Source: JANQMX01 sp965247175
GTDB lineage: Bacteria > Pseudomonadota > Alphaproteobacteria > Kiloniellales > DSM-21159
Assembly: GCA_965247175.1 (NCBI GenBank)
Contig: OZ252006.1
Location: 4,030,001-4,094,000 of the forward strand
Length of the DNA: 64,000 bases
Direction of reading: 5' to 3'
Shown here: positions 33,050 through 42,061 of the stretch, in pieces
How the letters are laid out: each line of letters begins with the position of its first letter
Numbering within the stretch: the first letter of the stretch is position 1
Notes under the pieces: generated by a model
The model's database searches: none
Told to the model about the DNA's origin: nothing
Seen by the model: the letters and a program-made list of their open reading frames with translations, nothing else
Position numbers and translations under genes: made by a program

Positions 33050-33838
33050 ATGTATAGCGACGTCGTCCAACTGCGAGACTTTTATGCCAGCCGCACGGGG
33101 CAGGTCGCGCGCCACCTCATCCGCCGGGCGGTCCGCTCCTTCTGGTCAGACGTCAAAGGCGACAGCGTCCTCGGCCTCGGCTATGCCGTACCCTACCTGC
33201 GCCAGTTCCGCGGCGAGGCCGAGCGGGTTGTGGCCTGCATGCCGGCGCAGCAGGGGGCGATGCACTGGCCGGCGGAGGGCCCCTATGTCGTCGCCTTGGG
33301 CGAGGAGACTGAGCTACCCTTCGCCGACTCCTCGATCGATCGCATTCTTCTGGTGCACGGCATCGAGGAGAGCCACTACGTGCGTGAGATGCTGAGCGAG
33401 ATCTGGCGGGTTTTGGCCGGACAAGGCCGGCTTCTGGTGGTGGTGCCCAACCGGCGGGGGATCTGGGCGCGCCTGGAGCGAACGCCCTTCGGCCATGGCC
33501 AGCCCTTCAGCCCGCAGCAGATCCGCAATCTCTTGAAGAACAACGCCTTCATTCCCGAGCGTGAGGAGCAGGCGCTGTTCATTCCACCGACGCGCTCACC
33601 GGCGCTGTTGCGCGCGGCAGCGGCTTGGGAGCGGGCAGGCGGCCGCTGGTTCCGCCGGTTCGGCGGCGTCAATCTGGTGGAAGCCAAGAAGCAGGTCTTC
33701 GCCGTGCGTCCGGCGCGGGCCGTGGCGCGCCGCCGCCGTGTGCTGATCGCCGTACCTAACCCGGCCCTGGCTGGTGGGACCGCCGGAGCAAGAACATCCC
33801 ATTGCGCCCCAGCCAGTTTGCCCGCCAGAGATTGTTGA
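33050..33838 (+). CDS. class I SAM-dependent methyltransferase-like protein
   Basis: 262 residues. A Rossmann core is visible: GDSVLGLGYAVPYLRQF (motif I is degenerate, GLGYAVP rather than GxGxG), LPFADSSIDRILLVHGIEES (motif IV-like), and MLSEIWRVLAGQGRLLVVVPNRRG. Proteins of this type often sit next to gloB in alphaproteobacteria and are annotated as methyltransferases of unknown target. The last 83 bp overlap metW on the opposite strand, and those C-terminal residues look unconserved, so the functional domain ends before the overlap. Confidence 0.85.
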   Translation: MYSDVVQLRDFYASRTGQVARHLIRRAVRSFWSDVKGDSVLGLGYAVPYLRQFRGEAERVVACMPAQQGAMHWPAEGPYVVALGEETELPFADSSIDRILLVHGIEESHYVREMLSEIWRVLAGQGRLLVVVPNRRGIWARLERTPFGHGQPFSPQQIRNLLKNNAFIPEREEQALFIPPTRSPALLRAAAAWERAGGRWFRRFGGVNLVEAKKQVFAVRPARAVARRRRVLIAVPNPALAGGTAGARTSHCAPASLPARDC

Positions 33839-34457
33839 TCTCCCGTGCCTCTTCGCCGTCGCCGAGAATGAGCGCCCGCTCAATCTCGATGCCGCAGCGC
33901 TGGCAGAGTTCGACGAAGTCGAGAATTGTGCAGAGGTGGATGTTCTGCGTCTCGTACCAGTGGTCGGGCAGCGATGGGGTCACCGGCATCCGCCCGGCGA
34001 ACAGCAGGCGCAGGCGCACGCGCCAGTAGCCGAAGTTGGGAAAGCTCACGATGGCGTGGCGGCCGATGCGAACCAGCTGCTCCATCACCTTGCGAGGGTC
34101 GTGGGTGGCTTGCAGCGTCTGGCTCAGCACCACGTAGTCGAAGGCGCCGTCGGGATAGTCGACCAGGTCCGTATCGGCATTGCCCTGGACGACCGACAGA
34201 CCGCGGCTGACGCTGGCGTTCACCCCGGCCTGGCTCAGCTCCATGCCGCGGCCGACGATGCCGTGCTCGCGGGCGAGATACTCCAGCAAGGCGCCGTCGC
34301 TGCAGCCGACGTCGAGCACGCGGCTGCCGCTCTCGATCATGTTCGCGATCAAGCGAAAATCGCCGCGCACCACGTGGGCACCACGCGCCGTCAGACGCTG
34401 CGGGTTGGGTTCTGCCGTGGCGAGCCTTTGCTCGATGCCCTCTCCGACGGCGCTCAT
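33756..34457 (-). CDS. metW: methionine biosynthesis protein MetW
   Basis: 233 residues. A methyltransferase-like fold with [15 protein letters not shown] near 47-61, [10 protein letters not shown], the family-typical [22 protein letters not shown] and [12 protein letters not shown]. MetW acts with MetX in homoserine acylation and is almost always encoded after metX. Its start overlaps the metX stop by four bases (ATGA), so the two are coupled. The 3' end overlaps the methyltransferase gene on the other strand by 83 bp. Confidence 0.96.
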   Translation of the reverse strand: MSAVGEGIEQRLATAEPNPQRLTARGAHVVRGDFRLIANMIESGSRVLDVGCSDGALLEYLAREHGIVGRGMELSQAGVNASVSRGLSVVQGNADTDLVDYPDGAFDYVVLSQTLQATHDPRKVMEQLVRIGRHAIVSFPNFGYWRVRLRLLFAGRMPVTPSLPDHWYETQNIHLCTILDFVELCQRCGIEIERALILGDGEEAREINNLWRANWLGRNGMFLLRRSHQPGPG

Positions 34458-35710
34458 GTCACTCGATCGTCCGTGTGGTCTGGGGCGCAGGGGTCGGGCA
34501 GGCGAAGATGGGCGACCGGCAGACCCTTGAGCTCGGCGCAGCCGTTGAGGAAGCCGTGCAGGGTCTCGAAAAACTCGAACTCGCGCAGCAGGAAGGAGTC
34601 ATGCCCCTTGTCACTGCGGATCTCGACGAAACTGACATCGGCCGCCGCGGCGTTGAGGGCATGCACGATGGTCTTGGCCTCGCTGGTCGGGAACAGCCAG
34701 TCGCTGGTGAAGGACACGACGCAGTAGCGCACCTTGCTGCCCAGGAAGGCGTTGGCCAGGACTCCGCCGTAATCCGCGGCCAGGTCGAAATAGTCCATCG
34801 CCCGCGTGATGTAGAGATAGGAATTGGCATCGAAGCGGTCGACGAAACTGCTGCCCTGATAGCGCAGGTAGCTCTCCACCTGGAAGTCGGCGTCGAAGCC
34901 GAAGGAGAGGCTGCTGCCGGCCTGCAGCTTGCGCCCGAACTTCTGGTGCAGGGCCGACTCCGAGAGGTAGGTGACGTGCGCGGTCATGCGGGCGACGGCC
35001 AGTCCCCGGCGCGGCACGGTCCCGTGCTCGAGGTAGCGCCCGCCGGCCCAGTCGGGATCGGCCATGATGGCTTGGCGGCCAACCTCATGGAAGGCGATGT
35101 TCTGGGCGGTGTGATGGGCGGCCGTGGCGATGGGAATGGCGGCAAAGACCCGTTCCGGATACTTCGCGGCCCACTCCAGCACCTGCATTCCGCCCATGGA
35201 GCCGCCAACCACGGCAAAGAGCTGATCGATGCCCAGATGGTCGATCAGCAGCTTCTGGACGCGCACCATGTCGCCCACGGTGACCATGGGGAAATCGAGC
35301 GCCCAGGGGGTCCCGGTCTCCGGATTGACGTCCCGCGGCCCAGTGGTGCCCATGCAGCCGCCGAGCACGTTGGCGCAGATGATGCAGTAGCGTTCGGTAT
35401 CCAGCGGCAGGCCGGGGCCGACCATATAGGCCCACCAGCCAGGCCGGCCGGTCAGCGGATGGGTTTCGGCGGCGAAATGATCGCCGGTCAGCGCATGGCA
35501 GACCAGAATGGCGTTGCTCTTGTCCTGGTTCAGCTTGCCATAGCATTGATAGGCCACGGTAATCGGGCCCAAGTCCAACCCGCTGTCGAGCTTGAGCGCC
35601 TCTGTATGCGCCACCACCGCCTGCTCCCCGGCCAGGTTTGTCGCAGGTTCGGCTTGACGTTGGGGGCTGGGCCTGCCCTTGCTGGTCATGTCGTCTGGGG
35701 CCGTGGCCAC
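34454..35710 (-). CDS. metX: homoserine O-acyltransferase (acetyl- or succinyl-transferase)
   Basis: 418 residues with a GTG start at 35710 and GGAAAGG upstream; an ATG seven codons in is possible. The alpha/beta-hydrolase fold carries nucleophile Ser171 in [26 protein letters not shown], and the C-terminal DKGHDSFLL with the catalytic His. It activates homoserine for MetZ, which uses the product with sulfide. MetX-type enzymes of alphaproteobacteria may use acetyl- or succinyl-CoA and I cannot decide which here. The gene lies about 11 kb from metZ and no riboswitch precedes it. Confidence 0.95.
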   Translation of the reverse strand: MATAPDDMTSKGRPSPQRQAEPATNLAGEQAVVAHTEALKLDSGLDLGPITVAYQCYGKLNQDKSNAILVCHALTGDHFAAETHPLTGRPGWWAYMVGPGLPLDTERYCIICANVLGGCMGTTGPRDVNPETGTPWALDFPMVTVGDMVRVQKLLIDHLGIDQLFAVVGGSMGGMQVLEWAAKYPERVFAAIPIATAAHHTAQNIAFHEVGRQAIMADPDWAGGRYLEHGTVPRRGLAVARMTAHVTYLSESALHQKFGRKLQAGSSLSFGFDADFQVESYLRYQGSSFVDRFDANSYLYITRAMDYFDLAADYGGVLANAFLGSKVRYCVVSFTSDWLFPTSEAKTIVHALNAAAADVSFVEIRSDKGHDSFLLREFEFFETLHGFLNGCAELKGLPVAHLRLPDPCAPDHTDDRVT

Positions 35711-35748
35711 TGTAAAAATACCTTTCCAACGGAACCGTGAAGGCGCGC

Positions 35749-35778
35749 AATAGACGCGCTGGTTTACTTATCTGTCAA
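35749..35778 (-). promoter_or_regulatory. candidate promoter of metX-metW
   Basis: On the minus strand TTGACA (35778-35773), an 18-bp spacer and TCTATT (35754-35749). The leader to the GTG would be about 30 bases, too short for a riboswitch. Confidence 0.45.
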
Positions 35779-35873
35779 TGGCTTGGGTTCTGCAGTCAAG
35801 CGTATCACAGCACAGACTTTTCTTTGATTTTGACCGTTCTACGGACTATCAGTTAAGGGCTCTCGCCAATAAG

Positions 35874-36743
35874 ATGGAAACAAGAACCGTGCCGGAAGCG
35901 ACGCTCGAGGATCTGCGCCGTGAAATCGATGACCTCGACCTCGCGCTCCTGGATCTTCTGAACAAGCGCATGGCCGTCTCGAAGCGGGTCGGCCACGCAA
36001 AGGCCCATGGTACGCCGACAGTCCGTCCAGGTCGAGAGACGGTCGTGCTGCGCCGGCTGCTCGCCGCCAATCGCGGCAACCTGCCAGCGCCGGCTCTGGT
36101 GCGTATCTGGCGCGAGATCTTCTCCGCCTCGGCTGCCGTCCAAAGCCGCCTGACGATCTGCGTCCTGGGCATCGACGGCGAGGACATCCTGCACCGCATC
36201 GCCCGCAATCACTTCGGCGTCATGGCGACGATCGTGGAGCGCGGCTCCTGCCAGCGCGTGCTGACCGCGCTGGCCGATCAGGAGGCGGAGATCGGCCTAC
36301 TGCCGGTGCCGGAGAGCGACGCCATCGACATGTGGTGGCGCCACCTCTATCGCACCGGGCCGCGGCGCCTCTTCATCGTCGCCCGTATCCCCGTGCATGA
36401 AGCGGCGGCACCGAACGTGCGCGGTGCGCCAGAGGCGCTGGCCGTCGCCGCGGGCCCGCCGGAGGAGACCGGAAATGACCGCAGCCTGCTGGTGGCCGAG
36501 AGCGATGGTGAGCTCAGCCGCTCGGCCTGGCGCGACCTGCTGACCGGCGTCGACCTCTCGGTGCGAGAAACGGCGGTCGTCGTCGAGCCGGACGGAGTCT
36601 GGCTGCACTTCGCCGAGGTCGAAGGCTTTGTCAGCGATGGCGACGATCGCCTCGAGCAGCTTGTCGATGCCTCGGCGGGTCGCATCGGCGCGGTCAAGGC
36701 CATCGGCGCCTACGCGGTTGCGCTGGATGCGCAAACCCGCTGA
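35874..36743 (+). CDS. chorismate mutase (AroQ) with a C-terminal prephenate-dehydratase-like region
   Basis: 289 residues from the ATG at 35874; the in-frame ATG at 35778 would run over the metX promoter and lacks conservation. Residues about 8-90 are an AroQ-alpha chorismate mutase domain (LEDLRREIDDLDLALLDLLN, MAVSKRVGHAK, RIWREIFSAS). The remaining 190 residues look like a degenerate periplasmic-binding/prephenate-dehydratase-like fold (GIDGEDILHRIARNHFG, EIGLLPVPES) without an intact dehydratase signature. It is 11 bp upstream of hisC and tyrA, so it supplies prephenate for tyrosine and phenylalanine. Confidence 0.9.
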   Translation: METRTVPEATLEDLRREIDDLDLALLDLLNKRMAVSKRVGHAKAHGTPTVRPGRETVVLRRLLAANRGNLPAPALVRIWREIFSASAAVQSRLTICVLGIDGEDILHRIARNHFGVMATIVERGSCQRVLTALADQEAEIGLLPVPESDAIDMWWRHLYRTGPRRLFIVARIPVHEAAAPNVRGAPEALAVAAGPPEETGNDRSLLVAESDGELSRSAWRDLLTGVDLSVRETAVVVEPDGVWLHFAEVEGFVSDGDDRLEQLVDASAGRIGAVKAIGAYAVALDAQTR

Positions 36744-36754
36744 GATCTTGCGCA

Positions 36755-37828
36755 ATGGACACCTTGGTTCCTCGTCCCGGGATTCTTGAGATCAGCCCCT
36801 ACGTCGGGGGCGAATCCAAGCTCGCCAGCGGCCGTCGCGCGATACGGCTCGCCGCCAATGAAAACCCCTTCGGCCCCAGCCCCAAGGCAGTCGAGGCCTA
36901 CAGCGGCCTGGCCAAGGAACTGCACCGCTATCCCGAAGGCGGCTGTTTGGCGGTGCGGCGCAGCCTCGCCCGGCTCCACGGCCTCGACATGGAGCGGATC
37001 GTCTGTGGCGCCGGCTCTGACGAGCTGATCGCCTTGTTGATGCGGGCCTACTGCGGCCCGGAGGACGAAGTGGTCTACAGCCAACACGGCTTTCTGATGT
37101 ATCCCATTTCGGCCCGGTCCGTCGGCGCGGTGCCGGTGGCGGCGCCGGAGCGCAACATGCGCACCGATGTCGATGCGCTGCTCGATCAGGTGACCGACCA
37201 AACTAAGGCAGTCTTCCTCGCCAATCCCAACAATCCGACCGGAAGCTACATCGCCGTCTCTGATCTCTTCCGCCTGCGTCGCCGCCTGCGTGAGGACATC
37301 CTGCTCGTCATCGACGCGGCCTACGCCGAGTACGTCATGACGAATGACTACGAGCCCGGCGTGAAGCTGGTGGACATGTTCCCGAACGTCGTGATGACGC
37401 GGACCTTCTCGAAGATCTACGGCCTGGCGGCGCTGCGCTTGGGCTGGGCCTACTGTCCTCAGCCGGTCGCGGATGTCCTGAACCGCATTCGCGGACCTTT
37501 CAACGTCAGCCTGCCGGCCCAGGCGGCGGCGGTGGCTGCCTTGGAAGATCAGGAGTACGTGCGGGCCGCACGCGTGCACAATTCGCGCACCATGGCCTGG
37601 TTCCTGCAGCAGGCAGCGGAGGTGGGCGTCGCCACCAAAGGCGGCGCCGGTAATTTCGCGCTGATGCAGTTCGAGGATGCAGCGAAGGCCGCCGAGTTCC
37701 TTAAGCAACAAGGTATTCTGGTGCGCGGGATGCACGCCTACGGCCTGCCATATCACCTGCGCGTCACTATCGGAACGGAAGCGGAGATGCGAGAGCTGCT
37801 CGAAGCTCTGCGCGCCTACATGTCATGA
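36755..37828 (+). CDS. hisC: histidinol-phosphate/aromatic aminotransferase
   Basis: 357 residues of the class I/II PLP aminotransferase HisC type: RLAANENPFGPSP at 31-43, NPNNPTGSY, VIDAAYAEY, and the PLP Lys220 in TRTFSKIYGLAALRLGW. Sitting between chorismate mutase and prephenate dehydrogenase, it probably transaminates aromatic keto acids or prephenate as well as, or instead of, imidazole-acetol phosphate. The stop overlaps the tyrA start by four bases. Confidence 0.93.
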   Translation: MDTLVPRPGILEISPYVGGESKLASGRRAIRLAANENPFGPSPKAVEAYSGLAKELHRYPEGGCLAVRRSLARLHGLDMERIVCGAGSDELIALLMRAYCGPEDEVVYSQHGFLMYPISARSVGAVPVAAPERNMRTDVDALLDQVTDQTKAVFLANPNNPTGSYIAVSDLFRLRRRLREDILLVIDAAYAEYVMTNDYEPGVKLVDMFPNVVMTRTFSKIYGLAALRLGWAYCPQPVADVLNRIRGPFNVSLPAQAAAVAALEDQEYVRAARVHNSRTMAWFLQQAAEVGVATKGGAGNFALMQFEDAAKAAEFLKQQGILVRGMHAYGLPYHLRVTIGTEAEMRELLEALRAYMS

Positions 37829-38754
37829 GCGAACCGCAACTCTTCGACCGGGTCGCCATCGTCGGCTGCGGTCTGATCGGGTCTTCCCTGGCGCGGGCCA
37901 TCCAACGCGGTGGCATGGCGGGACAGATCAGCGCCTATGCAAGGCGCGCCGAGTCCCGCGACAAGATCATGGAGCTCGGCATTGCCGACAGCGTCCACGA
38001 GACCCCGGCAGAAACGGTCGAGGGCGCCGACCTCGTCGTCCTCGGCGTCCCCGTAGGGGCCAACGAGACCGTGGCACAGGCCATGGCGCCGTCCCTTGCG
38101 CCGGATGTGGTCGTCACCGACGTCGGTTCGGTGAAGCAGGCAGTGATTCGCGACGTCAGCCCCTATCTCGGGAGCGGCATGCATTTCGTGCCCGGGCATC
38201 CCATTGCGGGAACCGAGCACTCGGGCCCGGAGGCGGGCTTCGCCGACCTCTTCGAAAACCGTTATTGCATCCTGACACCGCCGCCGGGCACCGATGATGG
38301 CGCGGTGGAGCGGGTTGCCGCCTTGTGGCGCCGCTGCGGCGCGCGGGTGGAGCTGATGGATCCCCGGCACCACGACAAGGTGCTCGCCATCACCTCCCAT
38401 CTGCCTCACCTTCTGGCCTACACCATCGTGGATACGGCGGCGAACCTGGAAGAGAGCGAGCGGGCCGAGGTCATCCGCTACTCGGCCGGCGGCTTCCGCG
38501 ACTTTACTCGCATCGCTGCCTCGGACCCGGTGATGTGGCGCGACGTCTTTCTCAACAACCGCGATGCCGTGCTGGAGATGCTGCAGCGCTTCAACGAGGA
38601 CATCTCTCAGCTTCAGCGGGCCATCCGCTGGGGAGAGGGCGATCTGCTGCAGAGCATCTTTCACAAGACCTGTGAAATCCGCCGCGGTGTCATCGAAATG
38701 GGCCAGGCAGGCACCTTCGATGCGCGGGAGCCGACAAAACAAGACAACGGCTGA
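37825..38754 (+). CDS. tyrA: prephenate/arogenate dehydrogenase
   Basis: 309 residues. The NAD(P)-binding motif GCGLIGSSLARAI lies near 14-26, followed by VVTDVGSVK, the catalytic-region FVPGHPIAGTEHSGPEAG and a helical dimerisation domain. No fused chorismate mutase or ACT domain is present. It oxidatively decarboxylates prephenate or arogenate to the tyrosine precursor. It is translationally coupled to hisC, the third gene of a chorismate mutase-hisC-tyrA unit. The cyclohexadienyl substrate choice cannot be read from sequence; alphaproteobacterial members are often called tyrC. Confidence 0.94.
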   Translation: MSEPQLFDRVAIVGCGLIGSSLARAIQRGGMAGQISAYARRAESRDKIMELGIADSVHETPAETVEGADLVVLGVPVGANETVAQAMAPSLAPDVVVTDVGSVKQAVIRDVSPYLGSGMHFVPGHPIAGTEHSGPEAGFADLFENRYCILTPPPGTDDGAVERVAALWRRCGARVELMDPRHHDKVLAITSHLPHLLAYTIVDTAANLEESERAEVIRYSAGGFRDFTRIAASDPVMWRDVFLNNRDAVLEMLQRFNEDISQLQRAIRWGEGDLLQSIFHKTCEIRRGVIEMGQAGTFDAREPTKQDNG

Positions 38755-38813
38755 GGCCAGCCCGAAGGGCGCTTTTCGTTGACCGCACGGAGCGTGGCGC
38801 CAATATCGGCGCT

Positions 38814-39464
38814 ATGCCGAGGAACAAGCGCGACGACGGGGATCCGCCACCGCTGCAGGTGCCAGACCTGAGCGACCTGCTGACGGATCCCGTGGTCCGG
38901 GACCGCCTTGCGCCGCCGCCCGGGCAGGACTTCTGGGTCTACGGCTACGGCTCACTGATGTGGCACCCGGGCTTTCCTCACCTGGAGGTGCGGCAGGCGC
39001 TGCTGCATGGCTACCACCGCCGCTTCTGCGTCTATTCCCATCGTTATCGCGGTACGCCCACGCGGCCCGGTCTGGTGCTCGGCCTCGACCGCGGCGGTTC
39101 CTGCCACGGCATGGTCTATCGCGTGCCGGCGGCCGAAGGGCAGGCGGTGATGGACTATCTTTGGGAGCGGGAGATGGTCACCGGGGTCTATATCCCCAAA
39201 TGGCTGGGGCTGCGCACGCCCCAGGGCCCGGTCACGGCGGCCACCTTCGTCGTCGACCCTGCCCACAAGCAATACACCGGGCGCATCACACCCGAGCAGA
39301 CGGCGCAGCTGATCGTGCAGGGCGTCGGTCAGCGCGGCCACTGCCGCGAGTATCTCAGCGCCACCCTGGGCCATCTCGAGGCGCTGGGTATCCATGATCG
39401 CTCGCTGCACCATCTGCAGCGTCTGGTCCACAAGCGCTTTGGCGGCGAGGGCGACGAGCGTTAG
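38814..39464 (+). CDS. ChaC-like gamma-glutamylcyclotransferase
   Basis: 216 residues. The gamma-glutamylcyclotransferase signature VYGYGSLMWHPGF is near 43-55, then GTPTRPGLVLGLDRGGSC, GMVYRVPAAE and a C-terminal LGHLEALGIHD. ChaC proteins cleave glutathione to 5-oxoproline and Cys-Gly in the cytosol, which would link this gene with the glutathione-dependent genes at 29.8-33 kb. It is tail-to-tail with the zinc-ribbon gene (4-bp overlap). Confidence 0.92.
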   Translation: MPRNKRDDGDPPPLQVPDLSDLLTDPVVRDRLAPPPGQDFWVYGYGSLMWHPGFPHLEVRQALLHGYHRRFCVYSHRYRGTPTRPGLVLGLDRGGSCHGMVYRVPAAEGQAVMDYLWEREMVTGVYIPKWLGLRTPQGPVTAATFVVDPAHKQYTGRITPEQTAQLIVQGVGQRGHCREYLSATLGHLEALGIHDRSLHHLQRLVHKRFGGEGDER

Positions 39465-39691
39465 TCAGACGTGCCCTGTTCGACTGCCGGGGCTCTTTCC
39501 GACAGGCCGAAGAACTGCGCGATGGCGTCGAAGTCGATCAGGAAATAGCCGAGGATGATGATGATCAGGAAGCCCAGGAACGGTGTGTACCAGGGCTTGG
39601 GGATCGGATTGTTCTCGCCGCAGGCCGGACAGACGTCCTGGTCGACCTCCAGCTTGGTATGGCAGCGCCTGCAGAGGCGTCGCTCAGCCAT
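39461..39691 (-). CDS. small zinc-ribbon membrane protein
   Basis: 76 residues. An N-terminal zinc ribbon has C7-x2-C10 and C21-x2-C24 (LCRRCHTKL, VCPACGEN). One transmembrane helix at about 34-54 (YTPFLGFLIIIILGYFLIDF) and a short tail follow. No family name can be given. It is 15 bp downstream of nrdJ and probably co-transcribed with it. The Cys pairs and a clean membrane helix make it a credible small gene. Confidence 0.75.
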   Translation of the reverse strand: MAERRLCRRCHTKLEVDQDVCPACGENNPIPKPWYTPFLGFLIIIILGYFLIDFDAIAQFFGLSERAPAVEQGTSD

Positions 39692-39706
39692 CGATCTGCT
39701 CCGCCC

Positions 39707-42013
39707 CTAGCTGCATCGCGAATAGCCGCAGTTGGTGCAAAGATCGCAGCCTTCCTGATGAATCACCGCTGCGGCGCCGCAACGTGCGCATTGGCTTGGC
39801 GGACTCATCGCGGCAGCGCGCGCGCCGCCTTCGTTTCGCGCGCCGCCGTCCTGCTGCTGGAGCAGTGCTTTCGGCAGGCTCTCATCTTCCTGCGGGCTGG
39901 GCAGGAAACCGATCTCCCGCATGTGCCGCTCGATCACGTCGCCGATGGCGGCCAGAAGCGAGGGCACGTAGGCACCGCCCATCCAGGCGCCGCCGCGCGG
40001 GTCGAAAACCGCCTTGAGCTCCTCCACCACGAAGGCGACGTCGCCGCCGCGGCGGAAGACCGCCGAGATCATCCGCGTCAGAGCCACCGTCCAGGCGTAG
40101 TGCTCCATGTTCTTGGAGTTGATGAAGATCTCGAAGGGCCGGATGCGTGGGCCAGCGGGCGTCTCCTGAACGATGTCGTTCATGGTGATGTAGATGGCGT
40201 GGTCGCTGCCCGGCCAGCGCAGCTTATAGGTCCGTCCCGGTAGGGTCTCCGGCCGGTCGAGCGGCTCGGTCAGCTGCACCACCGGGCCTGCCCTGTCGAC
40301 CTGCGCCGGCAGCGACGGTGTCGTCGTCTCCAGCACGGAGCCTCGGATGGCGCTCGGTCGGTAGGTGGTGCAGCCTTTGCAGCCCAGCTCATAGGCCTTG
40401 AGGTAGACGTCCTGAAAGGCCTGGAAGGAGATCTCGCTCGGCAGGTTGATGGTCTTGGAGACCGAGCTGTCGATGTAGTCCTGCACGGCGGCCTGCGTGG
40501 CCAGATGGTCCTCGGGCCTTAGCACCTGGCTATCGACGAAGGCCTCCGGCAGCTCGGCCTGCTCGCCATGTAGCTGGCGGAACAGCGCCAGCGCCGGGTC
40601 ACTGACCGAGATTTTCTCCCGGCTGCCGTCGCGGCGCAGCAGGTTGCGCGTGTACTCGAAGGCGAAGACCGGCTCCAGGCCGGACGAGAGGTTGCCGGCC
40701 AACAGCGAGATGGTGCCGGTGGGCGCGATCGAAGTGACCAGGCCGTTGCGGATGCCCTGCTCGGCGATCTTCTCGCGCAGCGGGGCGGAGAGCTTGGCGA
40801 CGTCGTGGGCGGCAAGAAAGGCCTTCTCGTCGTAGAGCGGGAAGCTCCCCTTCTCCGCCGCGAGATCGCACGAGGTGTCGTAGGCGCTGTCGCGGAAGGT
40901 CCTCATCCAACGCCTGACCTCGGCCACAGCGTTATCGCTGCCATAGGTGAGGCCGCAGGCGATGAGGGCGTCGGCCAAGCCGGTGACGCCGAGGCCGATG
41001 CGCCGCTTGTCCTTGGCCTCGATGTCCTGCGCGGCGAGCGGGAAGCGCGAGGCATCGATGGCGTTGTCCAGCATGCGCACGGCAACCTGAACCAGCTTCT
41101 CGAGGCCGGCGACGTCCAGCTTCGCATCCGGCGTGAAGGGGTCGCGCACCAGCTTGAAGAGATTGACCGAGCCGAGCAGGCAGGCGCCGTAGGGCGGCAG
41201 CGGCTGCTCGCCGCAGGGGTTGGTGGCGTGAATGGTTTCGCAGTAGGCCAGATTGTTGCGGGCGTTGATGCGGTCGATGAAGATCACGCCGGGCTCGGAG
41301 GCCTCGTAGGTCGCCTGCATGATGGCGTCCCAAAGGTCTTTGGCCCGCAGAGTGCGGTAGGTCTCGCCTTCGAAAACGAGTGCCCAGTCGGCATCGTCGC
41401 GCACGGCCTGGACGAAGGCATCGGTCACCAGGACCGAGAGATTGAAGTTGGTCAGCCGCCCTGCCTGCTGCTTGGCGCGGACGAAGTCCTCGATGTCGGG
41501 ATGGTCGCAGCGCAGGGTGGCCATCATGGCACCGCGCCTGGAGCCGGCGGACATGATCGTCTGGCACATGGCGTCCCAGACATCCATGAAGCTGAGCGGT
41601 CCCGAGGCATCGGCGCCGACGCCGCGGACCAGGGCGCCCTTCGGCCGCAGGGTCGAGAAGTCGTAGCCGATGCCGCCGCCGGCCTGCAGGGTCAGCGAAG
41701 CCTCCCGCAGGTGCTCGAAGATTCCCGACATGTCGTCGGGAATCCGGCCCATGACGAAGCAATTGAACAGTGTCACCCGGCGGTCGACCCCGGCGCCCGA
41801 AAGGATGCGGCCGGCCGGCAGGAAGGCGAAATCGCGCAGGGCCTCGTAGAAGCAGTCTTCCCAGGCGCCCGGGTCCCGCTCCACGGCGGCGAGCGCCTTG
41901 GCGACGCGGCGCCAGGTCGCGTCGATGTCGGCCTCCAGCGGATGGCCTTCGTCGTCCTTCAGGCGGTACTTCATGTCCCAGATCTGCTGGGACAGGGGCG
42001 AAAGCGTGCTCAT
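39707..42013 (-). CDS. nrdJ: adenosylcobalamin-dependent ribonucleoside-diphosphate reductase (class II)
   Basis: 768 residues of the B12-dependent NrdJ family. In order: FNCFVMGRIPDD (redox Cys), GGGIGYDFSTLRP, SAGSRRGAMMATL, NPCGEQPLPPYGACLLGSVNL (thiyl-radical Cys in NPCGE), MRTFRDSAYDTS, and SIAPTGTISLLAGNLSSGLEP. The C-terminus has a zinc ribbon (CARCGAAAV, CDLCTNCGYSRCS) used in reduction of the active site. It makes deoxynucleotides independently of oxygen and needs adenosylcobalamin. No cobalamin riboswitch fits in the 48 bp before it. Confidence 0.97.
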   Translation of the reverse strand: MSTLSPLSQQIWDMKYRLKDDEGHPLEADIDATWRRVAKALAAVERDPGAWEDCFYEALRDFAFLPAGRILSGAGVDRRVTLFNCFVMGRIPDDMSGIFEHLREASLTLQAGGGIGYDFSTLRPKGALVRGVGADASGPLSFMDVWDAMCQTIMSAGSRRGAMMATLRCDHPDIEDFVRAKQQAGRLTNFNLSVLVTDAFVQAVRDDADWALVFEGETYRTLRAKDLWDAIMQATYEASEPGVIFIDRINARNNLAYCETIHATNPCGEQPLPPYGACLLGSVNLFKLVRDPFTPDAKLDVAGLEKLVQVAVRMLDNAIDASRFPLAAQDIEAKDKRRIGLGVTGLADALIACGLTYGSDNAVAEVRRWMRTFRDSAYDTSCDLAAEKGSFPLYDEKAFLAAHDVAKLSAPLREKIAEQGIRNGLVTSIAPTGTISLLAGNLSSGLEPVFAFEYTRNLLRRDGSREKISVSDPALALFRQLHGEQAELPEAFVDSQVLRPEDHLATQAAVQDYIDSSVSKTINLPSEISFQAFQDVYLKAYELGCKGCTTYRPSAIRGSVLETTTPSLPAQVDRAGPVVQLTEPLDRPETLPGRTYKLRWPGSDHAIYITMNDIVQETPAGPRIRPFEIFINSKNMEHYAWTVALTRMISAVFRRGGDVAFVVEELKAVFDPRGGAWMGGAYVPSLLAAIGDVIERHMREIGFLPSPQEDESLPKALLQQQDGGARNEGGARAAAMSPPSQCARCGAAAVIHQEGCDLCTNCGYSRCS

Positions 42014-42061
42014 GGCCTCGAAGCTCTTGCTACCCAGGGGGACACTATAGTCCCTCCGGTC

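Noticed and set aside
42014..42061. A possible cobalamin riboswitch ahead of the B12-dependent reductase.
   Set aside because: Only 48 bp separate nrdJ from the upstream gene, too little for the aptamer, and no B12-box-like sequence is visible.
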